DNA from: Reclinomonas americana ATCC 50394
Taxonomy: Eukaryota > Jakobida > Jakobea > Jakobida
DNA length: 64,000 nt
Direction: 5' to 3'
NCBI GenBank assembly: GCA_048213135.1
Contig: PS015213.1
Coordinates: 1 to 64,000, forward strand
Shown here: positions 9,978-20,839 of the stretch, one piece after another
Layout: every line of letters begins with the position of its first letter
Position numbering within the stretch: the first letter of the stretch is position 1
The notes under the pieces: generated by a model
Database searches by the model: none
Told to the model about the DNA's origin: nothing
What the model saw: only the letters and a program-made list of their open reading frames with translations
Program-made: the position numbers and the translations under genes

Positions 9978-12900
9978 ATGGGCGGCTGCTGTAGCTCACG
10001 CACGGTGCAGCCGACCGACTCGAGCATGTTGCATCCCAACACGCTGAATGCGCTGCAACAAGGCAGCGGCGACTCACCATCCGAGGACAACCCAGGTGGG
10101 AGTAGTCTCGCTTCTCCTCCTTCTCCTCTTTCCTTGTGTTGGCGTGCGGTGACTGACAGCGCGCGCGCACGCGTGCACACACACGCACAGTGTCGGTGAG
10201 CACGCAGGAGCGACGACGACCGCGACTGGATCTGCTGAGCGTGTTCGGCATCGGACCCAACGGGCGCTTGTCGACCTCCCCGCTGAGCTGCGACAGTGAC
10301 AAGCTGAACGCCTCGTTCGGCGCACTGCACGCGTCGCTGATGGTGGAGGATAGCTGCGACGGTGCCGACGATTGCGGCGGCAAGTTGGTGACAGCCGTCA
10401 CGCCGACGCGTGTCGGAAGTCGACTGTCACCGACCACCAGCCGCGAGCATCTCCTGCCCATGTGCTGCCGCAGCTGGAACAGCCGGGAGGAGGAGGAGTG
10501 CTGGCGGAGGGAACGTGACCGTCGGCGATCGTTGCTGACGGAGGGTGGCCTCGATCCGAGTTGCGATTCAGTCACACTTCATGACACGCTACGAGGCCAC
10601 GTGCTAACCTGTGGCTGCGTCGACAGGCATTCTCGATCTGATCGAGTGGCCCATGGAGGCCCATGCGGTGTACTTGACCAGCGAGCGTGCTCTGGCACTC
10701 ATGCAACAGTCGTATGCGCGCTACTCTGCCGAGGTATGTTGTTGTGCAGCCGTGTGTCAAGCAGAGAGGAAGAATGTGCTCCGTGTTGATCGATGCTCGT
10801 ACAGCGTGGCCTGCGTCCGAGCTCATGCCTAATGGAGCTTGCTGTCACTCTGCAGCAAGGTCAGGAGTGCTCCGTCGTTCTACATGCCGTCAGTTTTCAC
10901 TAACGATCTTGGCCGCAGATATGCGCAAGGTGTTTTCGAGCATTCGCCTCTGTTGCGTTGCACTGCCGTGGAGTCTTCGTGGCGCATACACGCAACTCAC
11001 CTCTCTCGCGATGTGCAGATCCACCAGCGCCAGCCGTGGTTGAGAAGACAGTGGAGAGTTTCGTGGAGCGGTGCTCGGATCCGAACGAGCCCCTCGGTTG
11101 TTGCTTCTCACACACCCTCGTTGCGTATAACAGCGACCGTCTCCGACGCCACCGCCTTTGTGTCGCAAGACATGTACACTGAGTTGGCACAGTGTGTCAT
11201 GTTCTTCACGGCCGTGACAGGTACGTTCACGGCTGCGATATTGCATGCAGCACATATGCATGGGGCTCACTTGCTCGTCGAGTAGGAATCGTGCACAATC
11301 CGAGTAAGGAGGCGGTCATGCCGGCGGCGGAGCAAAAGTGCGTCACGTAGCCGGCGCACACTTGTGGGACTCCGCATCGTCCGACTTACATGCCAATGCA
11401 GAGTCCGCATGCTCCTGGCGCTTCTGACCCTCGCCGAATCGGAGACGCTGACCGAGGCATTGCGTCTGCTGAGCATTGTCACTGCTGACTGTTGCGCACT
11501 ATCGTCACTCTGCTGTCGTCGCCACAATACTCATCGACGCGTGCAGCTTCGATGAGGAGTCTCTTCCTGTCGGCCAATGGTCTGCAGGCGATTCTTCCGC
11601 TTCTCCAACGACTGCCGATGGACCGAGAAACGATTGCGCACGCCGCGCAGTGCATTCGTGTGACGGCCAGCGACGGTAGGCACTCGTCTCACGTTGTACG
11701 TACGTATCCATGAGCTCATTCGAGTCCTTCCCTGCGTCACAGACGATGGCAAGGTCGCTGTGGCCGAGCAAGCAGTGGCCAAGGCCCTTGCCGGCGCACT
11801 GCAGCTGCACGCAAAGGAGGGCTACGCTGTGTCGACACTGGCAGGAGCGATTGCGACAGTCACCGAGTGGGGTGCGCTGGGCATGTTGTCTCTCTTTGTT
11901 GCAGAGCTGCATCTCACTCTCGCTTGTCGGGCGCAGAGGAAAACCGTCGCCAATTCGCCGCCAGCAATGGGTTGCGCGGACTCGTGGAAACCATCCGCAT
12001 TCACATGGGCGACACGCGTGTACTGCGCGAACTCTGCATGGCTACAACCACCGCGATTGCAAACGGTGTGTGACGCATGCATGTGATGTTGATGGTTGCA
12101 ACTCACTTCTTTCGAAATGGGCAGACGAGAACGAGAGGCTGTTTGGGATCTGCGGCGGAATTCAGGTTCAATTATGTGTGCAGGAGAAACACAGCTACGC
12201 CTCGCGAATTTAACACCGTCGGCTGCAGGTCCTTGTCGACGTTTTCCGCAATCACCATGCAGACGCAAGCATGGTGGAGGAGGCGTGTTGGGTGCTCAAG
12301 AATGCCACCGCCAATTGTACGTGTAGTGGTGATCGCGCTTTCTGCTACTTTGCTGCAGATAGTGGCTCACGAGAGAGAGGCACAGCGGCGGAGAACCAGC
12401 TGCAGGTGGCACAGTTTGGTGGCATTCCGCTGCTGGTTGGTGTGCTACAGGAGCACATTGCCTGCGAGCATGTGATGGAGCAGGCCTGCTGGGTTGCGTA
12501 CATAGTGATGTGTGCCTTCTGTTCTTGCACACGCTCCTGTGCTTACTCTTTGTGCAATCTAGGCTATTCGTAATGTGACGGCAAGCGGTGAGTGTGTTCA
12601 AAGAGTTGTTCTGCGTGTCCGTTAACTGCATCTATTCACGCATGCCACAGAGGCCTGCCGCAAAGCGTTTGGACACTCCAATGGCGTCTCGTATCTGTTG
12701 CAAGTGCTCGACCGCTACGTGGGCTCCGATGCCGTCGTCGAGCAGTGTTGCTGGGCCATCACCAATGTCACGACGAGTGGTGAGCAGCTTTGTGTTTCAC
12801 TTTTCAACAGAGTAAGTTCAACCGATTCACTTGGGTTGTGTGTGTGCAGAGGAGAATCAACACGCCTTCGGCCAGTACGATGGCGTGCGACTGCTGGTGC

Positions 12901-15124
12901 GCGTTCTGTCGACCCCGATTCATCTCGCCAACTCGGCCGTGATGAAGGCGTGCTGTTGGGCACTCACCAATGCCATTGAGGATGGTTAGTACGCTCCCTG
13001 TCTTTACACACAAGTCTGTTTTGAGATGCTCAACCAGTGGCCGCAACGGCAGATGACAACGAGAGTCGCTTTGGACAGGTTTGTGAGACCACTAATTTCT
13101 CAGTTCTCACTTTGCGTCATCTCACGTATCTCTCCACTTACGGCAGCATCACGGAGTGCCTGCTCTGGTGACCGTGTTGTGCAAGCATCAGTTCGATGCC
13201 GAAGTGATGGAACAAGCCTGCTTGTGTGTGACCAATACGACTGCAAATGGTTTCGTGTGCCCTCTATTCTTCTCTTCGTCTCGTTTCAGGGGCTTACCCA
13301 ACACTCTCACAGATGCCAAGAATCGTGTGGTCTTTGGTGACCATGGTGGCGTGCATGCACTGCTGCAAGTGCTCGCTGCCCATCTGACATCGGAGAACGA
13401 CAATGTCACATCGCAAGTGTGCTGGGCGCTCGGAAACGTGTGCATGTGGAGTTGCGCGCTTTTTCCAATCTCTCAGACTTCGACAGTGACTGTGGTGCTT
13501 ATGAATGCGTGTCGCCTGTCAGATCCCATGAATCGGAAGCGAGTGAACGAGGCCGGAGGAGTGGCACTGTTGATTGATTTGCTGCAGCGACACAGCAATC
13601 ACGGTCACCCGTCGGTGCTGATTCATGGTATGTATGCTGGAGCAGACTCACTGCATGTGTGCTGTATGTACTCACTTGTTCCGCCGTCGCCTCCACAGCA
13701 TGCTGGGCCATGTGCATGGTGCTGGCCGACGGTGGGGTATTGTCGATTGCTTCGTGTCTTTGCTGTTTCTCCATGCTACTCACTTGCATTGTGTTGGCAG
13801 ACGTGACAAACGAGGAACTCGTCGGCAATCTGGGAGGAGTGCGTACCAGCCGCACACTTGTGCTCCACGGATCTTCGTGAAAGCTCACCCAACCGCAATC
13901 ACGCAGGTGGAGCTCCTCGTCCTCCTTATCCAACGGTATCGCATGTCGGATGCTCTCGACGTGGTGGAGAGTGCGTGCCGTGCGCTGGCCAACTGCACTC
14001 GTACAGGTGCGCGCGCGTGTGTGCTCGAGACTCAAGATCCTTGCAGCCGTTCTCTAAAAGAACTGTGCCCGCAGTCGATCGCAACCAGCACAGCGCTGGT
14101 CTGCTCGGTGCCGTCCCTCTCATGGTGGAGATTCTCACCCGCGACATGTCTCACGTGGGCATTGTGCATGCATGCTGCCGCGTGCTGGCCAACCTGACGC
14201 ACGGTTCGTCGGCCAACCGAGAAGGCGGTGATCATGGCGAGAGTCTCACAAGTGTGTGTCTCTCACGCAGTGGCGGAGAATCGATGGCGATTCGGCGCAT
14301 GCCACGCCATTGAGTCACTGCTCAGTGTGGCTCTGGCCTTTGCGCACGATGATCGAGTGGCAGAGATGACATGCTCCGCTCTGGCGAACCTGACGGAGAA
14401 GGGTCAGTGTTTCCTAGTTTGTGTACAAACTATTCGCTTCGGTGATACTCATTGACATGCACACAGAGCGCACCAACATTGATATCTTCTGTGAGCGAGA
14501 CGGCATCAAGACGGTCGTGCATCTGCTTGATGTGCACAAGCAGCGCAGTGCGATTGTGGTGGCTGCAGCAAGTGTTATTCGACATGTGGCCTCACAAGGT
14601 TGGTTGGGAATGGAGTTTCTTGAACGTGCATGAGCTCTAGCTTACAGAGCATGCCTGCTCAGCACCTCTGTATCGCGATGTTCTCGGCTCGTGTGGCGGT
14701 ATGCGCGTCATGGAGGAGGCTCTGCGCACCATGGTACACGATATGCAAAGAAAAGTTGTGTTGTACAAGTGATGAACTGACACGCCACTGCTATACGACC
14801 AGATCAACATTCCCGATGCCGTCGAGCACATGTGCGCCGCCATTGCGGCTGCCGCCCAGTCGAGTTGCGTACGGCCCTCACATGCCACTCATTGTAACTT
14901 CGAGATAACATGTGTGCGCAGAGAAATTGCTTGCCGAGTTCCGCGAACTCGAATCGTGCGGACAGCAACTCATCGACGGCTTCATGGGCACTGACGACCG
15001 TGGCGAGGATGTTCGTGAGTTGCATCCCAACGTCATCCAGAGCCTGGCCTCCCTCGAGCAGATTCTGGTGCACTTTGAGGACGACTGCACCGCTACCGGC
15101 AGAGAGACCCCGGCCGCTGAATAA
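9978..15124 (+). CDS. N-acylated armadillo-repeat protein (Vac8-like organisation)
   Basis: Starts MGGCCSSRTV: Gly2 is a good myristoylation site and Cys4/Cys5 are adjacent palmitoylation sites, as in the membrane-anchored armadillo protein Vac8. A Ser/Arg-rich linker of about 180 residues follows, then at least twelve armadillo repeats of about 42 residues. Examples are GGIPLLVGVLQEHIACEHV, GVSYLLQVLDRYVGSDAVV, GVRLLVRVLSTPIHLANSAV, GVPALVTVLCKHQFDAEVM, GGVHALLQVLAAHL, GGVALLIDLLQRH, GAVPLMVEILTRDMSHVGIV and GIKTVVHLLDVHKQ. Most repeats occupy their own exon and end in an N-A/V-T type motif (KNATAN, NVTTS, NTTAN, ANLTH, ANLTE). The C-terminus after KLLAEFRELE is helical. Likely a membrane-tethered scaffold; the partner is unknown. 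Several exon joins in 10.7-11.7 kb are uncertain. Confidence 0.8.
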
Positions 15125-15220
15125 GCGTGCGCTCTACTGCATACATGTACCAACTGTTGTTTGTTGTTGTTATTAAATTGGTGCCATTTGTTGTTACTCG
15201 GAATTCATTGCGGAGGGTTG

Positions 15221-16564
15221 TCAAAGCTTGGCCTTCAGTGCGAGGTCGGGCATGGTCAGCAGCTCGCCATCATCTGCATTCGCGTGTCACACGGACGAGG
15301 CAAGCGAGTTTGTGACGGAATCCAAAAAGGAACGCAACATTGAGTGTTGGTCATGGCGTGCAGCGGCTCGCGGCACTCGAGGTGCATGTGAGCCCAGCGG
15401 ATGGCCGTCCAGCCGTCACTTCGCAGGCCCGTGTTCACAAAGCGCGCCAACAGCAGGGCGGCGGTGTACACGTACGCAATGCGGAAGGCAAAGTCACGGG
15501 CCATTGGCTCCACCGCATGCGCCTTGTTGGCCGCCAGCGACGTGCCAATGGTTTCGCCCATGCGCCGGAGAGTGTCGCACGCGGCCTTCACCAAACTCAC
15601 AATCTCCTCGCGCCATCCGTTCTGCTCGGCCGACAGTCCTGCAACACCATCTCGCAGTGAGTCAGCCACCACCCACACATGCCTTACAAAGTCTCCACTG
15701 CTCGTGGAGACGCACCACTGCGCGGACGCTCACGGCACTTGTCCTCGACCTCTTGCAACAGGCAAATGAAACTCTTCGGCTCGTGAGTCAGCACGCGGAA
15801 CACGTCGAGCGACAGAATGTTCGTGGTGCCTGAGAACAGCAAGTCAGCACGCTTCCTATCGCTCGCTTACACACACGTCCAATCCATCACAACACCTTCC
15901 CAAATCGGCGTCACTTGGGCATTCCGCAGAAGCGCCGGAATGCCCGTGTCCTCAATGTACGCTGTGTGGGATGGAATGAGATCGACACGTACACACTCTC
16001 TCTTTCTCCCCACCCTCATTCTCACTCACCCTGTCCACCAATGGCCTCAATGCCCTCACTTGTCAGCCACACGCACTGCTTGCCCGTGTACAGCTTGAGC
16101 ACCGGCGTGAGGAGGCGAAGAAGCGTGTTGCTCTTGGCCTCGTCTGCACGATAAACGGAAAGAAATGATAAGCATTCTTGCAACACCACGTGTGGCCTCC
16201 GCCGTCGCAACTGGGGGAGCACTCGGTGCGGCCCATGTGCCAGACGATATTGAAAGTGAACTCGGTGCAACCTGCATCACACACATACATGAGCAGGCGT
16301 CGAACGAGGAACTGATTCGAAAGCACTGCACAGACACACACCGCGCGTCTCCACCTCCATGTCGGCCAGCGTGCGCACGTGCAGCGGGTGGTCGACGAGG
16401 GCACGGCGGAACGAGGTGCGCGTGTAAGCGTAGCGAGTGGCATACATGGTCGCGCGACGCATGTACGACAGCGACGACACCGAGTTGTACAGGCGAGTGA
16501 CATTGATCATGTTGGCAATGGTGGCCACACCTGATCTCGTCCCACGGTGAGTGATCCGCATTCG

Positions 16565-16627
<63 letters not shown>

Positions 16628-16853
16628 CACACACACACACACCGACCGGCCGGTTCGTCGTGTCGTACACGACGACGCGCGCGCGTCGTCGTCGTGTAGA
16701 CGACGCGTCGTCGGTCGTCGGACCGACCACCGTCGTCGCCGNNNNNNNNNNNNNNNNNNNNTACGTACGTAACGTCGGGGACGACCACCTACGTCGCGTC
16801 CCACGTCGTAGGTCGAGTACGACACTTCGTAAACGTACGAACCACCGACACAA

Positions 16854-16916
<63 letters not shown>

Positions 16917-18976
16917 CACACACACACACACCGCGACCGGGCTTGCTGATCAGCAGCGCACGGCTGCCGTTGAGTGACAGCTCGGCTGTCGGCAACCCAC
17001 GTGTGCCCAGCTTGTTCTTCAGACGCTGAATCTGAATGTTGTTGAGAGAGCCATCGTCACGGCGCACGCGCACGAAGAACAACGACAGTCCGCGACTCCC
17101 CTACGGGACGGAAAGAAGTGAGGCACACCCAGAGCAAGAAAATAATCCGATGACGCAGTCACTCACGGGCATCTCCTCGCCGTTGGCGTCAACAATGCGT
17201 GCCAGCGTCATGGTCAGGTCGGCGTCCGTGGCCGACGTGAACCACTTGAAGCCGTACAGACGATACGATCCATCTTCTTGCGGCACTGCGTATGTCTGTG
17301 TGTACCCGACATCGGAGCCGCCGGGGCGCTCCGTCATCTGTGTGCGACTGTGATAAGCGCCGAGGCAGTGTGCACGACACAGTGCACATGTTTGCACGCA
17401 ACCCACTGGCCCGAGGTCCAGAACTCGGACGGAGAGCGGCTTGTAAGGTGCTTGTAGGCCTTTTGCAGTTCGGCACGAGTTGACGGCAGTAGCGACAGCG
17501 AGTCTGCACGACCACCACAAGTCAGTGGAGTCGGTTCTGCTCAGCATCACCTCGTAACGTACCCGGTGCCGAGGCCAGCAACGTCTCAATCAGTCGCGCG
17601 GCACCGTCGGTCATGGCCAGCGGACACGTGTAAATGGCAGAGCTGGCGGTGAACATGTACAGCTGCGCAGACGCCCACTGGTGAGGGGCATGTACAGTTG
17701 ACGACCAGCAATGGTGAGAAGCACCTTGGCGAACTGGTGCAGTCGACTCAGGGCCTTGTGCTTGCGCTCGTAGCCAATGGCCACCACACCCTCAGTGGCG
17801 GAGAAATCATGCAGCTTGGTCCACGCCGGCGTCGTCACAATGTGATCGATGCGCCTGCAGTCGCATCAGAAACAAACACCAGCGACGCCCACATCGAGTG
17901 ATTACGAAACTTGCCCCACGGCGTAAACTGCTTCATGTACGGCTCGTTCTCCTCTGCCTCGCGATTCCAGCTCTCCACTGCCGAATACACACACATGACG
18001 ATGTGAAATGGAGAGTAGGGGGTCACGGTGTGGCACACACACACACACACCTGGATCCACCAACTGGCGGCCGAATGACGACAGATCGGCATCGATCTCG
18101 GCAAAGTCTCGAGCGTTGCCAATCATCAACTGCTTGAGCGTGTCACGCAGGTAGGTGTCACCCTCGTACAAGTTGTGTGGCAGTGACGGCTCCCGTTGCA
18201 AGAAGAAGAGATCCGAGTCGCGTGGATCGCGCACCAACACCACTTGCACCGAATGCACCACATTAGTGATACTACTCGGTTCCCCCATCGTCATCTCGGT
18301 GGCCGGCTCCACTGACAGCTTGCTGGCCGACGTCTGCACCCTCAACGACACTGCGCAACCAGCGATCAGCAACAACAACAACGAGAGATGCAAGAAGAGC
18401 GCGCGCGCACGCACACAAACCATGATCACTGCTGCTAGCACCGGACGCCCGAGAGGCCACGGCCGACGCCGGGCCGCACCAACCAAAGTAGAAGGCACTC
18501 TCCGCCTCGCCCGTTGTCTCTTCACGCACCGAACGAATCGTCGCATCACCCTGCTGCGCGTCAAATTCCACCACACACGTCTCGCCACTGCGCACCGCGC
18601 GTGCACGGCCCACAGCCACCACTCTCGCACGCGCACCACCATCCACCACGCGCACCAAAAACTGCGCAGAGTCGTCGTCAGCAAAGCACAATGATTCACT
18701 CGCTGCCGATTCGCACACACATACACACACAGACCGGGGTGATGACGCTGGACGAGGAGGCGCCAACAAAGGCCCAGCGAGTGACACGTGCAGGTGCACG
18801 CCCGCCAGCCGCGAGATTCACCGGCAGCATGTGCACCACTGACTGAGTGGCACTTCCCGCCGATGCACTGGTGCCACTGACGAGCGCATTGCCGACCACT
18901 GACGAGAGAATGAGTGAGTGAGAGTGTGAGGTGTGCCAGTGCGTCTCCATGCGTCCCACGCACCACGCTCAGTCAT
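15221..18976 (-). CDS. AidB/ACDH-11-type acyl-CoA dehydrogenase with peroxisomal AKL signal
   Basis: FAD-dependent acyl-CoA dehydrogenase of the AidB-like subgroup. Visible blocks: FFLQREPSLPHNLYEGD; AWTKLHDFSATEGVVAIGYE; MTERPGGSDVGYTQT; YRLYGFKWFTSATDADLTM; GSRGLSLFFVRVRR then NNIQIQRLKNKLGTRGLPTA; ANMINVTRLYNSVSSLSYMR; TGKQCVWLTSEGIEAIGGQG; and YIEDTGIPALLRNAQVTPIW before EG and TTNILSLDV, where the Glu of WEG is at the usual catalytic position. The last exon reads DGELLTMPDLALKAKL; the terminal AKL is a classical PTS1, so peroxisomal location is inferred. The start is ATG 18976: MTER is spliced to VVGNALVSG. About 190 residues precede the dehydrogenase domain, including VVEFDAQQGDATIRSVREE; I do not recognise that part. 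More than a dozen introns, one of about 400 bp with CA tracts. Confidence 0.88.
16565..16645. repeat. (CA)n microsatellite in an intron of the acyl-CoA dehydrogenase gene
   Basis: About 40 nearly perfect CA units. On the minus coding strand this is a (TG)n tract inside the intron that separates the ISKPGRG exon from the ANMINVTRLYN exon. Confidence 0.95.
16646..16850. other. CGAC/GTCG/ACGT-rich island between two CA tracts, with a 20 bp gap
   Basis: About 180 readable bases made almost only of CGT, CGA, ACG and TCG steps, with short hairpins such as CGTCGTG-TCGTA-CACGACG near 16664-16682. Ns occupy 16742-16761. The composition is unlike the surrounding intron and coding DNA. It may be real simple-sequence DNA or a base-calling artefact caused by the flanking CA tracts. 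Confidence 0.6.
16854..16932. repeat. Second (CA)n microsatellite of the same intron
   Basis: About 38 CA units, interrupted by one TG near 16915. Same orientation as the tract at 16565-16645, so the two could recombine or be collapsed or expanded in assembly. Confidence 0.95.
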
Positions 18977-19046
18977 TCGTTGTGTGTTGATGATGGCCGG
19001 TGGATCAACTGGATTCTGTCTCTTTACTTTACTTTACTTCACTGCG
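18977..19046. promoter_or_regulatory. 70 bp divergent promoter region
   Basis: Separates ATG 18976 (minus, acyl-CoA dehydrogenase) from ATG 19047 (plus, WD40 protein). It contains the direct repeat TTTAC TTTAC TTTAC TTCAC at 19023-19042, immediately before the WD40 start codon. No TATA box seen. Confidence 0.45.
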
Positions 19047-20628
19047 ATGTCGCTGGCGCTGGAGTCACGCGGTGCACTTGATCTCTCGGCTGCGGATGCC
19101 AACTGTCGCATTCGGTGCGTTGCACGCGCATATCGCGTGGAGAGATGCATGCAGTTGTCACTGACTGGTGAAAAAATGCTTGCAGCTGTGTCGCCTTCTC
19201 ACCACAATCATCGTCTCCTGTGCACGTGTTGGCCTCGTGCACCTCGGGCGGTGGTGTGTTTGTGCACTCTCTTAGTGGAGACGCGTTGCAGGAGAGTGAT
19301 GGTGAGTCCTCTCCTCGTCAGTCTCTCACACACACACGCACACGCTCACACTGGAAGGCAAGTTGAGTCGGCGCAGCTGCTGTGTGTGCACCCGCCAGAC
19401 GGCAGCAACTACATGTTTGCGGTGGTGTGGGTCGACGAGTGCACGTTGCTGGCCAGCTCGATGAGTGGATCGAGTTGCGCTGCTGCACTTGCTTCAGCTG
19501 CGATCGTCGATGCATTGACCACCATTTCTTTTGTGTCGTCGTCAGTCTATGTGTGGAAGGTGGATGTGCAGCGTGGTCAGCACGAGTTACTGCAGCAAGT
19601 CGATGACGCGACCGAGGCCTCGAATCGTATCTGTGGACTGGATGTGTCGCGACGGCGGGCGGAGGTGGCGTCGGGATCGCACGACGGCTCGTTGCGGACA
19701 TTTGCGCTGGTCGACACTCCCTGTCGTCTCCAGCAGACTCGTGTGGTGGCGAATGCACATGAAGGGCGACCCGTGTATCGGGTGCGCTACTCGCCTGATG
19801 GGCACTGGTTGTGTTCCACGTCGGAGCAAAGCTCGGTGCATGTGTGGGACTCGGAGACACTTGTGTGTGTGCGAGCGATACACCTCTTCACGCTGTTCTC
19901 GTGGGGCTGCGATTTCTCGCCCGATACGCAGTGGTTGGCCGTGGGTGGCGACCACTCGGTGTGCTTGCTGGACAATTCATGTGAGGCACTGGGTGCGGCT
20001 CCGTTTGACACGCAAGCTGTCTCACGGCTGCGACTGCACGAGGAGCCCGAGGATGTGGCCTTTGTGTGCGCAGAAGTCGACGCAGATGTGCTTCATGGAG
20101 AGGCGCAGCGCGACCTCGATGCCACCGTAACGAGTCTGTTCCTGGCTGTCGGCACGCAGGACTGTCGCGTGCAGGTGTGGCAGGAGGTGCGAGCCAAAGC
20201 TGTGGGAGACACCCATCGCTGGAAGAATGTGCAATTCGCTGCTCCCACGCGCTACGACGTCGGAGTGCTGAGTGTGGCCTGGAGTGGCGATGGGGGAGCG
20301 TGGTTGGCGGTGGCTGCCGGTTCCAGTATCCACATGCTAGCCAACCGCACCGGTGAGTGCATGCTCTGAAGGACACGAGATTGTCAAAGTGATCTACCCA
20401 CCACGCCTGTTTTTGCAGTGGCACTGCGCAAGGAGGTTCAGTTGTTGTCTGCTGCGCTGGAGGTACTGGCGACTGCCTCCACCGCCCCCGCACTGGCCGC
20501 GCTGGCCGTCCATGTGGCCCTCGAGCAGACCAGCTTGCTGCGACGACAACGCCGTCTGCAAGCACTTCACGAACAGCGTCGACAAGTGCAAGCCGACGAC
20601 GGCGACGGTGGTGACAGCTCAGATGCCG

Positions 20629-20660
<32 letters not shown>

Positions 20661-20687
20661 GGCGATGCCGGGAATAGATGGCTTTGA
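19047..20687 (+). CDS. WD40-repeat protein with acidic C-terminus
   Basis: A beta-propeller protein in about six exons. Starts MSLALESRGALDLSAADANC. WD-type strands are CVAFSPQSSSPVHVLASCTS, FAVVWVDECTLLASSMSG then VYVWKVDV, GLDVSRRRAEVASGSHDGSL, VYRVRYSPDGHWLCSTSEQS then VHVWD, GCDFSPDTQWLAVGGDHSV, LFLAVGTQDCRVQVWQEV and LSVAWSGDGGAWLAVAAGSS. After the propeller comes a helical Ala/Leu/Gln/Arg-rich segment (SLLRRQRRLQALHEQRRQV) and a poly-Asp tail coded by a GAT repeat at about 20629-20665. No orthologue is recognisable from motifs alone. The end at 20687 depends on the last frame (GNRWL). The large DENN gene begins 152 bp downstream on the same strand. Confidence 0.78.
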
Positions 20688-20839
20688 CGTCCACTGCTGT
20701 CTCTATCACCATGTCGTCCTCTCCAGCGCCGAACGTCTCGTCGTCCTTAAGATCTTCCAATTCACGGCCGTCAGAGACGCCGCAACTCTCCTCCTGCCTC
20801 TTCCTGTCACCCACGTGCGCGTGAGACAGAGTACGAGAG

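Noticed and set aside
16277-16931. Frames coding for (VC)n or (HT)n repeats
   Set aside because: Translations of the CA/TG microsatellites in an intron; they also cross a run of Ns.
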